Assembly (NCBI RefSeq): GCF_905220365.1
Contig: NC_061154.1
Coordinates: 15,500,001-15,564,000, forward strand
Length of the DNA stretch: 64,000 nt
Direction: 5' to 3'
Source: Vanessa cardui
Lineage: Eukaryota > Arthropoda > Insecta > Lepidoptera > Nymphalidae
Below the pieces are notes generated by a model. The model was not told where the DNA came from, made no database searches, and saw only the letters and a list, made by a program, of their open reading frames with translations. The translations under genes and the position numbers were made by a program. Shown one piece after another: positions 11,513 to 26,500 of this stretch (position 1 is the stretch's first letter; every line of letters starts with the position of its first letter).

Positions 11513-14500
11513 CTATTTTAAATAGCTGCGGAACAGCATCGGTGAATGAGACGTTTCTTTCTCTTGCTCGAGCAGGAAGATCATATCTCTATGATTGATG
11601 CGCTTGAGACGTGTTCTCAGGGCCAGCTGACTCCGTCCAGACTGTTGAAAATAATTGTTTATAATTTACAGATATTAAATTATTCAATGTTTGAATAATA
11701 AATGTCAGTAACACATTAATTTAAATAATATTCAATGTAATTTTTTTTATAAATCTAACATGCCTCAATTATTGTAATTATTTGAACACACCGTTCTTTA
11801 ACAAATATAACGATATTTTTGTAATATAAATGCTATTGAATTATGTTATACTTACAATTCCACCAGATCCATGGCTAGAAGAACCGAGAGCGCTGTCTCC
11901 GGAACCACCGGGTCCATCGAGACGCGGCTTCTTGCGAGGCCCGATGGCTTGCAAGGCCGTCAAGTTTGCCTCACGCTGTCGTAGCTCTTCTAGCTCAGCT
12001 CGCTGCATCTCCTTAGCCTATAAAAAAATATAGTATGTTTATAGCTTAAGTTTATCGTTATGCCTTTTTAAAAAAAAGTTTCATACTTATAACTTATTGT
12101 TCGTAATAGGAACAAGTTATATAATCAAAAGTTGTAATATGAAGTGCAATTCCGACCAGACCAGTCATTTGGATTGCATGGCAATTACATGAGTGCCACT
12201 TTTGAAATGTTTTAAGGTAAGGACTTTAGTGCATTTAAGGAATGCTTTAAAATCAATCTATAATGTTACCTTGGCTTTCAGTTTTGCCTGTTCAGGATCC
12301 TCATTCTTCGAGCGAGACTTGGCCGCCCTGAGTAGCATCTCCCTTTCGGAGTCTTCTCTGCGCTTCTTGTCCACTCTATCTAATTCTTCAAGGAACTTGA
12401 GCTGTCCCTTAACGTCTTGAGTTATTTCATACCTCATATCCGACTGCTGTAAGGAAATAAAAGAAGGTTAGTATACAATATATATTTTCAAATGTAAAAC
12501 ATTAAACCTATAAAATAAATCGCATTTAATCAGCTATACATTGCCATTTCGCCAACGTATACACACACTTATTTAAATAATTCGCAAACAATGTTAATTC
12601 AATTTATTAAACAATCAAATATCATCGTTTCCATTTATGGAAAAGAAGTCAAGAAATATTCAATAAAACCTATTTCGATATTTGAATTAAAGATAAAAAT
12701 ACATGTTCTGTCAACACACTTTATAATAAATTCACATTGCTATATATAATGTAGGGTAAGGCTGCGTCCCCATATGTTATGTAATTACGGGTATTCTGAA
12801 TTTCAAACATAGAAATTTTTAGTATTTAAGAACTAATCGGAATAAAAGTCATCCCGAGACACTTCCATTCCCCACGATCGCGAAGCTAGCATTTGATAAC
12901 ATATTAGGAAACACATTGCATACAACAATTGGCGAAGCATTTCAGACACACTTGATTGAAGCAGATCACATTTAACAGTCGCTCGACTTTTGATATATTA
13001 TCAAAGATTTGCGTATCATAGAATATGTTTCATTAATTACCACAATTAAACATAAAAATATTGCTATCAATACTTAAAGTAAAGTAGTAAAGTAACAGCC
13101 TGTAAATATCCCACTGAGAAAAGGCCTCTTCCATTTAGGGGTGGGTTTGGAACGTATTCCACCACGCATCCACCACGCACTTCAAAACGTATAAATCTTT
13201 CACCTTTATCAATATTTAGCCAACAAAAATAAATAAACAAAATTTACTATAAAAATTCGCTATGCCTTAAACCTTATAGCTAGGAATAAGTCTGTGAGTA
13301 ACTCTATGATATGAGTTCCTAACCTTGATCAACAAGTCGATTCTATGCTGAGCGATTACTGCCAACTTTTCCACGAGATTCTTCAGTCGTTCGTGGACTG
13401 CGTGGCTGAAGATACCCGCCACTTCCGGCGAAGGCTCCTCGAGACCGTGCTTGGCTGCGACCGCCTTCAATCGAGACTGCATCAGAGACAGCGGAACCAG
13501 GTACTCGTCCTTGCATGATCTGCATTAAATACATTTAAATATTATAATATCATCTGTAAGAATGTAACCATACCAATCATACTAAGTAAGGGTGTTTCAA
13601 TAAAAAGTTCTTATTCAAATAATTTCCTTAACTGGATATTTATGATCTCGCATGAAACATACCTGATTTGTGTACCGATCATTTCGGTGGATCCCAGTAT
13701 CCGTTGCGTTTCCTCGGCCAAGTTGACACCGCCCATAGCGGCTACGTCGTTGATGTCGTCGTCGCCTGCCATCTTATCGTCGACGAACGGTTGAGTGAAC
13801 TGCATCGTCGATTTCTTCTCCTTGTCCTTGAGGAGGGACTTCCCAGCCGTCAGCACCGTGGACAGCGCCGATGATGATGACGTCGACCTCGTGAAGCCGG
13901 ACTTGCTGTTAACCGGCATCGTCTTCCCGACCTTGGTCACATTCAGCTTCGTGTGAACGGGAATATTCTGGAGAACTGCTATCGTGCTGCCCGCTTTAGG
14001 AGGCGGCTTTTGCTGGAACATTCGTAAATATTCTGATTATATAGCACGGTATATATGAAGTTACATAGTTATTTTCAAATTTAAACAAAGTTCTTTTCGG
14101 TTATTCGTTTATTTTATTTTTTCATCAATTTAATTTTTAATAAAAAAGAGTTCCAAATTTGAAATACATTCTGACACGAATTATTATATTATATGTAATA
14201 ATAGACATGCAGCGTACTAAGATTTAAAATGTACTTATGAGGGGAGTACATCTGCAAATTAATTGTTATAAAAATAACAAGCTACGACCACATCAATGAT
14301 AACAATTACCGATTCCATATTGAACGTGTCTACACATTTTGCGTACAAATTATATCGAGTTTGTTTTAAAAAAACTCTTGATACTACTACAGCATGCAGA
14401 AGCTTATATTTAGTGAATTTATGAATGTATAAACAAAATTTACAGATCCATTTTTTCCTTTTTGCTGGTAACTCTATTTGTATTAGAAAAATATAAACAT

Positions 14501-17500
14501 ATATATTTTTAATTAGTACAAAGCAATTTTTAATATTATATCTGTAATTTTTATCCATATATAATTAAACATAAAATTTCTTAAAATTATAAATAATACA
14601 GTTAAAATATAAAATGTACAATGAGATCCTAGAATATTTAAAAAAAGTAATTGGTGCAAAATTTCGTTAAATTTTAGACAAGCGCTGGTAAAAAAAAAAC
14701 TAAATGATGAGCGATATTGAAAGTAACATTCTTAATGCTACATGACATACAACTAAATATAGACATCAAAATAACACCGAGTAAAGTGTCTACTGCGATG
14801 GTGTAGATATAAACCATACCATAAACTAGGAAATAATGAGCATACGAGTACATTTTTATTTATGCGATAATACAATATTATGTAATATGATTATGATTTA
14901 CTGTTCAATGTGATTTTATATCAAGATCTTTATTCGTGATTGCAATTTATAATGTTTACATATCATTGATAAGTAATGTTAGGGACCTCTCAGTACAATT
15001 CCTAACTCCCATCATCATCGTTTTATTCAATTCTTGTAAACGGATTTATCTTAGCACCACCCACGTTTGTATTGATCTTATTAGCACGAATATCAACATC
15101 ATAAATCTTGCCCTTACTTGGGTAAGCGAAATGCGCTCCAGAGCAATTAAGAAACACAGTCTCCTAGTTGCTGGACTAATTGATAGACTAGACTTGATTA
15201 TCGAATATCTCATATTTCCTGGTCAATAAAAGGAATGTAAAAAAAAAAACATAGTTTTGCTCATTACAAACTAGAAAGCCACTTTAACAATAAAAAAACG
15301 ACACATCTACAAAAAAATTAAATTTGCAGAGCTGTCCGGAATCATTCGCAGTGAGCTGTAATTTAACAAACTTCCTAAATGTAAAAACTTATACAAAATG
15401 GCCACTCTTGACAATTCGATACAAAAACAAAATATCTTAATGTGCTCATTGTTCTGTCAACTGTACAATTAGATATATGACGTCATATATGACCTGTACA
15501 CGATAAACATAATAAATATGAACGGTAAGTCCTCTAGTTGCGATGCTTCATGAACTATTTCAACAGAGCGTCGTTTGAATATTCTTAATTGTTTCGCTTA
15601 CAATTTGCTTAAGTTTTATCGCTGTTTTTCATTTTACTTATTTTACAAAAAATATTAACATCATTATTATTTCTTCGCTATCGTTTTATAAAATATTGAC
15701 AAATATTTAAAAGTCAGGCGACGACAGATTGATTTTTCTGAATGATTCCGAAAACTCAATTAACCCTCGTATTCAAAAGATAATTGGCGTTTATGTGTTA
15801 GAATAGGGCTGCCATCCCCTTTTATACCCTAAATCGAGATATTTCGGTACAAAGAACATCGAGCGTACCCTGAATATGAATGACTAAATATTATACTAAA
15901 CAAATATTACGAGTACATACATCGAAATTAATACTGAAAATAATTACTTCTCAATGTAGCCCAGACTTGTATAAGCTATTTTGTCCTTTCACCGTTCTGG
16001 TATTAATTAAAGGTTTGGACAGCAACCCTATAGTACACACGATAATGCCAGTGACGTATTTTCCTAAGGTTGGAGAGGACGATCGTCCGAAGGGGCATAT
16101 CGATATCGAAGAGTATCATTTGTCTCATTGCTTTTTATATCGTCGAGTAAAGGGGCGGCCGATAATTTTTGCTCAGAGCAAAAAAACATCAAAAATACGT
16201 CCCTGGCCAATGCATACGAGGGCACAGACAAACCTGCGCGACACTCTGCACGGTTATGTTAACCGGTATCGGTGAAGGCGGTTGGGGCGGGATCATTGGC
16301 ATCACGGGGGGCAGGAGGGGCGTGAGAGTGGGGCTCGAACTCCCCTCGTCATCTAGCTGCCACAACCACGACTTATAACTATGTCACGTTCCACCAGTTA
16401 ATTAAAACATCTTCGTATACAACCTCTTTGACATGTGTCACTGAGTGCACCGTGTTTTAAATCTTTGCAGTACATGAGCCAGTATTTACGCTTTGTTATT
16501 TTAGTCCTGAATACTAACAGCCCTTTATTTTTTTTAATAATTGCATATTTAGTATTATTCATAACACAAACTATTCTGATATGATTTATTAATAAACTAT
16601 TTATATCGTGCCCAGTTACTTATGTTGAGATCGTACTAACTGTTAGCATTATGTAATTAGCGTAGCGTTTATAGTTTTATGTGACCTGATTGTAATAATG
16701 CTATTAAAGCAATGCAAGCGTTTCACTACGCTGCCTACCGGATTTACATGTTGTGTGATATTTTATTACGTCTTGAAAAGAATTGGAAAGCAAGTAAATT
16801 TGTTAGAGAAAATTTTTTGTTAGTACTAAATATTATCGAAATATTCTGTTGTTGGTTTCATTCACATTGCCTTTATAATTATTGTTAAACATAAAAAAGT
16901 TTTTAGTAATATTTTATTAAGGTGAAAATAGTAATTGTACAATGTGCTAAAGGTCTTACCATTGGAATGTTAGAGGAGGCGAGAACCGGCTGCGGCGCGG
17001 GCCCGGTAAGAGTTGAGAAAGCGACATGGGGTGAAGGGGGGTTTATTCCTTCGATCACCAGTTCTTTTATAACCAAGGATTGCCTTAGTAGCGGTAAGCT
17101 TTTCTGTGAAACAAATGAATATCTAACATGAAACATACACATGTAAATCAAATATCATGGACCCGACGTTGAACATTTACTTTTCAATATATTTGTTTAA
17201 AGAACGCCTTTTTGATCCTGACTACGCATGTAATTACACATTTATTTACGAAAAACGTAGACTACTAATGCGACTTACCTTAAGGAATCCTATTAAACAG
17301 GGCTGGGGGCTCGCATTGAGCAAACGTTCGAGCCTATCACAGAACTCCTCAGGCTCCACCTGGGCGTCTATCAGTTCTTGGATTAGGTTCCTCACATTCC
17401 GCTCGACAGACTTTGGCTCTTTGCTGGACAGATCTAGCAGATTCGCAAGAAAATTCCTGCATTTCTCCTTCGTGTTGTCTAGAGGTTTCTGAGAAGACAT

Positions 17501-20500
17501 ATTCATGGATGACGAAATTTTCACATTTCACACACAAAAAAAAAGTCAAGAATAACTTCGAAACAATGCCATTTTCAAAGTCGATAAAATTTTCTTCTAA
17601 GCATGTGTCAATTGTGCACGTAACACATGCTGAGTAATTACACTGTTTACGTGTAATTGGTAAAGTACAAGTCGTTATACTACGTATCTCGATTTCATGC
17701 CGTCGTTAACTTCTGGAGTGCAAAAGGCGAAAGGCAATCAGTTGCAAAACTTTGACAATGATAATATCACTTTACGGTTATACAAAAGAAAATCTAGTCC
17801 AAATTAGTCATTGCCAGCAGAGATATCAACAGCGATATTCCGATTGTTGAAATTGCATCAGACATGGTTAATAAAGTTATCAAGTTCAGAAATTAGTTAT
17901 ATTAAAACAAGTTTTATTCAAATGCTGAAGTTAAATACCAATTCTAATAAGAGTTCATAGCGTTTACATTTAAATGCTATCTTATTTTAGACACGTTCTG
18001 AGAAAATATGGATAGATTTATTGGTTAATTTTTTAAATACTTTTTTAGAGTTATTTAGCTATGAATTTGGTGGGATATTATTTGCTGATATATTTTACAG
18101 TTTTGACATTGCTGATATATTGCTAAAATCGTATGCTTTTTGTATATAAAAACACATCGCATTGAAATCAGACTCCTCGCTTTCGATTCACGATAGTCAA
18201 CTCTGAGGAAATTCGCGTACAAGTCGTGCAATACTCCTGATTTGCACCTGGAATTAAGTTTACGTCGGAAAAATTATTATTGCAAAAACTTTTAACAAAT
18301 TCTTATCAAAAAAAAAAACCTTACAGTTTACGAATAATCCTGAAATCTTGCTTATTTCCAGTTTAATCAAAATTATTATAGATCACAAATTGATTGATGT
18401 CCAATTTGTCATTTTATTAGATAGTAAATTTTTCACTTCGATTTATACTTTCAAGTGAGATTTATTTCAAACATTGGTATGCGATGTTACCTCTTTCACC
18501 TGTACACTGACACTAGCTCACATCACATGTCGCATCTGAATGCAATTTAAACTAATTTATGTCACTTAATGATAGCGACTAGTGAAGGGTCAACGCAGTG
18601 GCTCATGAGCAATAGAATTGGCTTTACCATCGTTAATAATAAATGGTAAATTATATCATCAGAATCATTATATCCTCATATTCTGTAATTTATACTAACG
18701 ATGTGGAGATACTTTGTTATTCGATTGAATTATAAAGCTTGTACAAACAATATAATTAAAAAATCAGAAATCGTATAAAAAATATTTAGTTTAGTTGTAT
18801 TATTTGCATTACCGTGAATGTCTTGTCTCATTAATCTTCAATCTTTCCTCATACTTTAATTTTTAAGGTGACATCCTCTTTTACTCGATCAGAGCAAGTT
18901 GAGCTATTACAGAAATATTTTAGAGCCGGAGTTTAATAAAAAAGTCAAACAAAGTTTATCTTTATTAACACAAATAAGATTTATTTAGTTTTATAAAACA
19001 AGAGGTATTTGTATAGTGTTATATTGTCAATTTTATTGAAGGTTTTTTTTATTTGCACAAGTGAGGATTCAAGTTACCCACTACACGTTCGGAAACACCT
19101 GGTCTGTGTTTCACAATTTATAATTGAATGTATCCTTTTCGCAACAGAATAAAAATCGAAAACGATGTATATCATAGAAATTGTATTAAAATTGTATGAT
19201 TACTTTAGGACGTAATTTTATTAGATTTATTACACGAATACGAGTAAATAGGCAGTCAATGAGCTGAGAAGTGATAATCACGGTCTCAGCATCGATGAGA
19301 GATACTTCTTCACACACTCAACTTGTGTTATGGAACTCAACTAAAGTTCCCTAACACAAGAACAAAATAAACCAAAGTACTGATAAATATTCTGATTCCA
19401 CGGGCTAAAGTGAAACCACGTCACCAGTAATGTCGATGTTACGACCTTTTTTATTTTTTAATATTGAATTTTAATATTCAATCAAGAACCTGCTGTAGAA
19501 ATACTAATTTGAAATGCCTTAAATAGTAACCTTGTTCCTAATTAATTAAGTTCATAACTACGAAAACGAATTTTCTACATTGAGCACGCCTAAAATGTAA
19601 ATTGATAAAGAGTCCTGTCTGAATATTCTGAAAATGTTCAAATATGTCCTAAAGTAAGGTTGCAAGTATGTTGTAAAAAAATCTACATATATAACCAGTA
19701 AACCCTGTAGAGTATATATTTTTTACTACTTATTCGGTACTTTGAGAAAATATCAAGGTTTTTAGCATAGTCCTTTGATCTGTGAGCTGAGAGACGAGAA
19801 GTCAATCAGTATGATTACTTTATATGGATGTCAATGTATAAAAGTATAAAAGAAAGCGAAACTCGGCAATTGTTACGAAAAAACAAACTATATGACAATA
19901 TCTATTCCTAATAAGCAATTATTTTGAACTACATAATAATGACGAATATCAGCATATCAGCTTCTACTTTAAGCGATGATTTCATTATCAAACATTATCG
20001 TGTACCAGTTACCTGCGTCGTCACAGTGGGTTGTTGGGGCTGGGGTGAGGGAGTCGGGATTGTCGTCACCGTGGGGAGCGGTACCGGCGTGGCGACCGGC
20101 CCGGCCGGCATCTGTCCTGGCATCTGGTTTGTCATCTGACCTGACATCTGACTTGCCATCTGGCTGGGTGAAGCGACGCTGGTCGACACCGTCGCTACGC
20201 CTGGGTGCTAGACAGAAGAGAAGAGAATATTTAAAACCTCTTATCCTCACATCGTTTTATAACTAATCAAAATATCCGTGCATCAAAACCTATTAAGCCA
20301 TAAACAACTTTATATTTACAAAAAAAACTCATGTTTCTGTCGATGCGAACGCGCACAGCTCGCGTATTCCATTACTTCTACTTTGAAATTTTATCTCGCT
20401 CTTTATTTAGCGATTTGACAGTCTGCATGCACTTTTCTCGACTGATTGAAGTCGGATAAAGAAGCGAGAAAAAACAAGTAAGAAAAACTTTTCTGTTTCA

Positions 20501-23500
20501 TTATTTAAATGTTTTAAGCATGTTGATACCGCTAAATATACCATAGGAAAAATGCGAGATGTTCCATAAATAATTTCTCCAAATTTGTGATCAAGTTTTA
20601 GTGACATATTATGATCTATACCAACTCCAACCGCAGATTGGTACGATTACTGTCATCTTAATTATATAATAACATCATAAATGCGAAAGTAACTCTGTAA
20701 ATCTGTCTCTTGAATCCAACCACTGGACCGATTTCGATAAAATTTGGTATGCAATAAACTTAAGCAAGAAGGAAGGCATCGGCTACTTTTTTTATACACC
20801 TGACGACCAGACACTAAAATGCGTGGAAAGCCGCAGACGTTAACTTATTTAATATATGTATATATAGCTGTGCATGGGTCATTTATCTGAACATGCACTA
20901 TTCCTGATTTTTTTTTACAATGACATCCTTCATATTTTACAATACAGATGTTCAAAGCATTAATATAAATTGCATGGTTATTTTTCTATAACTACGGAAG
21001 TCCCTTAAGTTAAAACGTTGTAAAAATTATTGATATTAAAAATGAGTAGCATTTATAAAGCAATGAAGTTCAATCATCGTCCTATTTTCAATAATTTAAT
21101 GAAACTAAAATTCTCATAACACTTCCTAGGGAATCCTATATAACAATTGATATAATTAAATATCGTAATACATCCATATTAGACACAAAATGAATTACTA
21201 CAATATATATATAATCTGAACGCTCCCTCATGATTCCGGTATAAATTAATACCTGCGATATTTCAAAATAGAAAAAACAAACAAGAAGATATTTGTATGA
21301 TCGATACAAACTTGAACAATTATTCATGCAAAACGAGCAAACACGTGCACAAACGCAAGCGACAGCAAACAGTCGAGGTAAAAGAAAACTGATACTGGAA
21401 ACAATCATATAGGTACACTTTATTTACGTTTAAAAACTTATACAATGAATTACTTATACTGTTGGTTTTAAATATATAATTCTCGTCATTCGTTACAAGT
21501 AAAACTCAAGTCTATTTAATAATAAGTTACCTGTCTTAATGTCGAGATAAACAAGATAATAAACATAGCAACATATCAGAGTATATACATTAAGTTAATA
21601 ATTGTAGTTACCTCTAATTATATGTTGATCAAACAGTTTACAAAGATATAATTGATTATATGAATACAATAAAATGATTCGGTATCAACACGGACGGACA
21701 CAAGCACATCGTATAAAAGCAGTACATCATTAAGCTTCGTTATAATTTTATCTCAACGTGGTCACTGCGAGCAAAAGAGTGGGTGTCTTTCGAACCACGA
21801 GCGCTTACTAAGCGTTTCGGTCGTATTACCTACCTCTCTAGTTTCACGCTATTTTGTTTTTACAATCATTTGTATATCACATGTATTACGTATACAAATG
21901 TAATTCGTTATTCGTCTTAATTTAATATTTAGTCATTTAATTTCTACTCAAAACTTTGCTTATTGTGCTTTGCATGCGTGTAAGTTGATTCCCTCTCACC
22001 CTAGTAAATGCCAAGCGTTCTATGCGAAGCCGTGATTTCGGGATGATTTTCTGTACTGGTTTTATTTAAAACGTCGTCCAAGGTGGTTGTTAATCTATGA
22101 TTATTGCGTAAAACGGAATACACGAATATCGGGATCATTTAACGAGTAATCAACAACGAATAAAATGTAGAAGACATGTTATATCTGTAATGATTCGACA
22201 GTGACATCGCTCATGAAACTTCGCCTGATATTCGTGCAATAATTAAAAAAACTATTAGTTCATTATAATTAGTATTTTTAATATAACCAATGACTGGAAC
22301 GAGTTCCGGTTGCGTCTTACCTTGTTAATTACCTTACAACATGCACCGCCACCGTATTTGTACATGCACGATTTGTTTGAAATTGGACAAATAAAGGTAA
22401 CGACAAAGGGCATCGCGTTGTCCAACCTCATGGCCGATGAGTGGGGTGGCGAGGTTTCGTTGCCTACTTACTGCCGGCACGGTCGACAGCCGGAGCGTCT
22501 GCGGCTGAGGCGCCGTGAGGGTACTGGCCGCGGGCGCGGGGCCGACCCTCAGCAGCTGGTATTGACCATTCTCGGTCTTTAACAACAAATGACCCTGTTG
22601 CCCCTGTTGTAGACTTTGAAGTGTTTGCAGCGTTATCTAAAAATGAACGCGTCGTTTCAATTTTCACTATATGTTATGAACGAATCTCGTTACCGTTGCT
22701 GATCTCAACGTCCGAATGTGAAACTAAGCAAAGTATTTATTATAGAACACAATAAACATAAAGGAAGTGCAGGCGATGATGGTGAATGGGTTACCTGTAA
22801 TGTGGGTTTGTTAGATGTGTTGAAGCATGTTGAATATATTACAATTAGTTGGTTTATCTTATAACAAAAAGCACCATTATAACACCTACGGTATTATACA
22901 AAATCATATAAATTTCATATTACATTTCGCATCATAACGAACACGTTACGTATCAAGCTTTAGTAATCACATTAAATACTTATTTTAATTCAAATTATAA
23001 CATGTTCAACATCGGTAAGTCTGATCGCATCAAATACATGTATCATGTATTGTATATTTGTCAAAAACAAATGATGAGAAATACAATAATAATGAAATTT
23101 ATGTTAGTTCCTTAATTGTTACACTCAATATATAATCATTAATTTATTCTTTACATCACTACAATCATTGTATGTGCATTACTATAAGATAAAAATAAGC
23201 GTCAGTCTGATATTGAAGGAATTAGAATAATTTCGTTTTTATTCAAAGTCTCATTATTTAATTTATATTAATTGAGTCCACAGCACGTATTTCAATTTCA
23301 TATATAACTATTCCATTTCATTCACGATACATACAAAAGGTAAACAAAATGAACGAAAACAGTTATATTATATTTTCACAACTGAGAGGTCGTTCACCAC
23401 TGTTCAAATAGAAAAATAACTCTTTACCACGTTAAATAACTTAATATACCATTTTAAGTTAAGAATGTCAAACGCTTCTTATACATTTTTCTTACTAGTA

Positions 23501-26500
23501 CTATTTAAGATTTCCACCTCGAATCAAAATACACTATTCCAAACGATACCAACTTATCTCCACTTTGAAATGTAAGAACTATATTAAATGCACCTTATAC
23601 CATCAAAACACTTTAAATTCAATTTTGTTTCTTAATCATTTATACAGGTTGTATTTAAATGAACGTCGTCAGTCTGGTTTCGGAAAGAAGACGCTACCGT
23701 TTGCGATATCAAATTGTCCGAACTGCGTAGCATAAATCGATATTTTAATACAAAAATAGACATTAATCAAAAGTATATTGTGGTGCAACGATACGATTAT
23801 TTCGATCCGATATCGATATTTGTAAGGTATCGTCTGATTCGAATATAAAAAAATCAAAACTAATAAATTGTATAGATTGCAGGCGATGAATCAACAGGCT
23901 ATCGGACAATACGCAGCTGATCAAAAGTCAAAACAGTGAAATATTGAGAATCATTTGAAACATAATGATTCAATTTATTTATTAAACATATCAATATTAA
24001 CTCGCTGCTCGATTACGTTTCCTTATAATAAATTTAAATATCGTATTGTCATTCGAACGCACAGAAAGTTACGGCACAATTTCAATAGTTCGATGCACTA
24101 AAAAATTCTTTCGATACATTCAAGCAACATTTGAAAATAATATAAAATTTGTTTGAAAATTCGTTTTTCACACATGAAGTCTCGGATTTCGAAACAGATA
24201 CGTATGCTGTTAACTTCGACATAAATCGTAAGAGCTAAATTTCCTCCATTCACAGCCGTATTGATTGCATCCTTATCACTTAGTCAGAATTGCATTTTAA
24301 CTCTATGGGTCTGTTTATTCCTTGTCTATAGACATGTTACTACGACGCGTTTTTATTCTTTATTTAAAGCACAAGAAAACGTGCAATTACATATTATCAT
24401 TTTCAATTATTTGAAAACGAAATATTTTCTTTCTATGAAATTGTCTATGACAAAAAAAAAATATATTGGGTACACACAGCTTCCATTTAAATACTTTGAA
24501 TATTACAGTAAAAAAAAAGTTTTTTCTATACAGATATTAAACACAGAAAGGATGCAAGCAAGTAATCAAGGCATTTTGTTTATGGTCATCTGCACATTAA
24601 GGGCAATTCGTTTAACACTCAAATAATGCGAATATGCAAATAATCCCGTCAATGGGGTGTTGCCATTTTAAAAGGAGACAATTTCTTGTAAACATTCACA
24701 TTTAACAAAAATTAGGCATATGTATCACAAGAAGCTTTTCATTGTCCTATTAAGAATTTATCTTATTATTAGTACACATATACATAAGTATGTACATTTT
24801 CAGTTGTGAAATTCTTCCGGGTCGTCCCGAGACCTATAATGAAATATTAGTGTGTAGTCCATATTAATTCTAGCGTTCCAGATGAATGATATGTTATTTT
24901 GACGTTATGATATATTTACATGAAAACAAATGAACCACACATGCATAATTATTAAATTTTAAATGATACAAATTAGATGCTTACACACCTGCTTGTGTTT
25001 GTTCGGAATGTAACAATTAAGTCTAACACTGCAGTAGAAAGCATGGGTTGACATGAAGAAGGCATTATACAAAAGCAATACAAGTATAGTAATTGCACAA
25101 TATATGAATAATGTTAATCCTATATGAAACGAAACTTAAAATAAATGCTGTGGAATTGATTTTTAGGTTTATGTTCCGCAATCAAGCAAAGATGTTTTTG
25201 TGCAACCGACTCTAGGAGACTCATAGTTAAATTTTTTGCAATGAAGAGAAAAATTTAATACCCATTTATCTATTTATATGGTTTTTTTTAGTATACATTA
25301 TTATTACACATTATCTAGTTTAATTTAACAATTATTTCATAAAAATAGACTTAATATTTATAATAAATACTCTGCAGACTGGATACCATGTTTAATTAGC
25401 AAATATGGAGTAGTAAACATGAGCTAAACTATGAGCAGAACAAATAAGTTCATTGTTTTCAATGTAACAGTAACAAATATCTCTAATATTTTTTTAATTA
25501 TTCAGTTTTTCTATTTATCCAGTTATCACAAGAGTTCTCAAGACAGTAAAAGAAATTTAATATTACACATTTTAAAAATGCAAAGTTCTTTGACACTGCC
25601 AAAATACTCAGTCGCTGTTGCAGTTTTTGTTTAGATTTTAATATCACCATATTATGATCAAAACCATTTCACATAATCACGTTTACATTTCAAAGATTAG
25701 GTTATTTTCATTAATTTAAATCAAATAATTTTACAAAATGTTGTGATGTAAATAACATAAATATATTGTCCTGAGTTGAGCATTTGAGTGAAAAGAACAA
25801 CATTAGAATGGAACTCTGATTTGATATTTAAGGAATATGATAGTATTAATACTATGTACTGTTGCATGCAACAAGGTATTAAGATATTTGTAAACTTACG
25901 CTTGTCTGCTCTATGTCATATTTTAATATTGTTATTTATATATTTTGCATAGTTAAAACACAAATACTACATAACAGAGTTTTAATTATGAGTCTCCAGA
26001 AGCATTTACATTGAATAATGATTAACCAAGGCATGGAGTGCTCTTCGTACAACATCAAATTGAATGGGCACTTACTCCAGGAGCAGCTGCTCTCGTTCCC
26101 ACCACCTGTGGAGTCCCAATAACAACTCGCGGAGATACTGTAGCTACAGACTTCTGTGACGCAACGGCTGGAGCGCCCGGTCGCATATTCAATATTTGCA
26201 CATTGGGCAATATAGCAGGTTGTGCTGTACCCAAATTCTGTGTTGTTACTACTACGTTTTGCCCTCCTGGCTTATTTATAGTCATAACATTTGGTATAGA
26301 ACCAGACATGCTAGAATTCACTGTCATAGGCACTGTGACCATATTAGGTTGCATGCCAACTTGACCAGAAGTTGTACCCTGTTTTAAAACCAAAGGAGGT
26401 TGCATACTAATCGTTTTGTTCCCAGATTGAGATACTACACTACTTCCCTGTACTGATTGTGATATCTGTGTCTGGGCTGAAGATAAATTAACGCAAGTGT

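Noticed and set aside
16169..16378. Plus-strand ORF rich in Gly
   Set aside because: It is the antisense of the proline-rich TAF4 exon.
17246..17524. Separate small minus-strand gene MKISSSMNMSSQ...
   Set aside because: It is the TAFH exon of TAF4 read through its upstream acceptor.
23750..23850. Possible TE fragment with repeated CGATAT motifs
   Set aside because: No inverted ends or recognisable family; too weak to call.
24261..24626. 121-codon ORF in the TAF4 intron
   Set aside because: Lys/Tyr/Phe/Ile-rich composition typical of chance AT-driven frames, with no motif.
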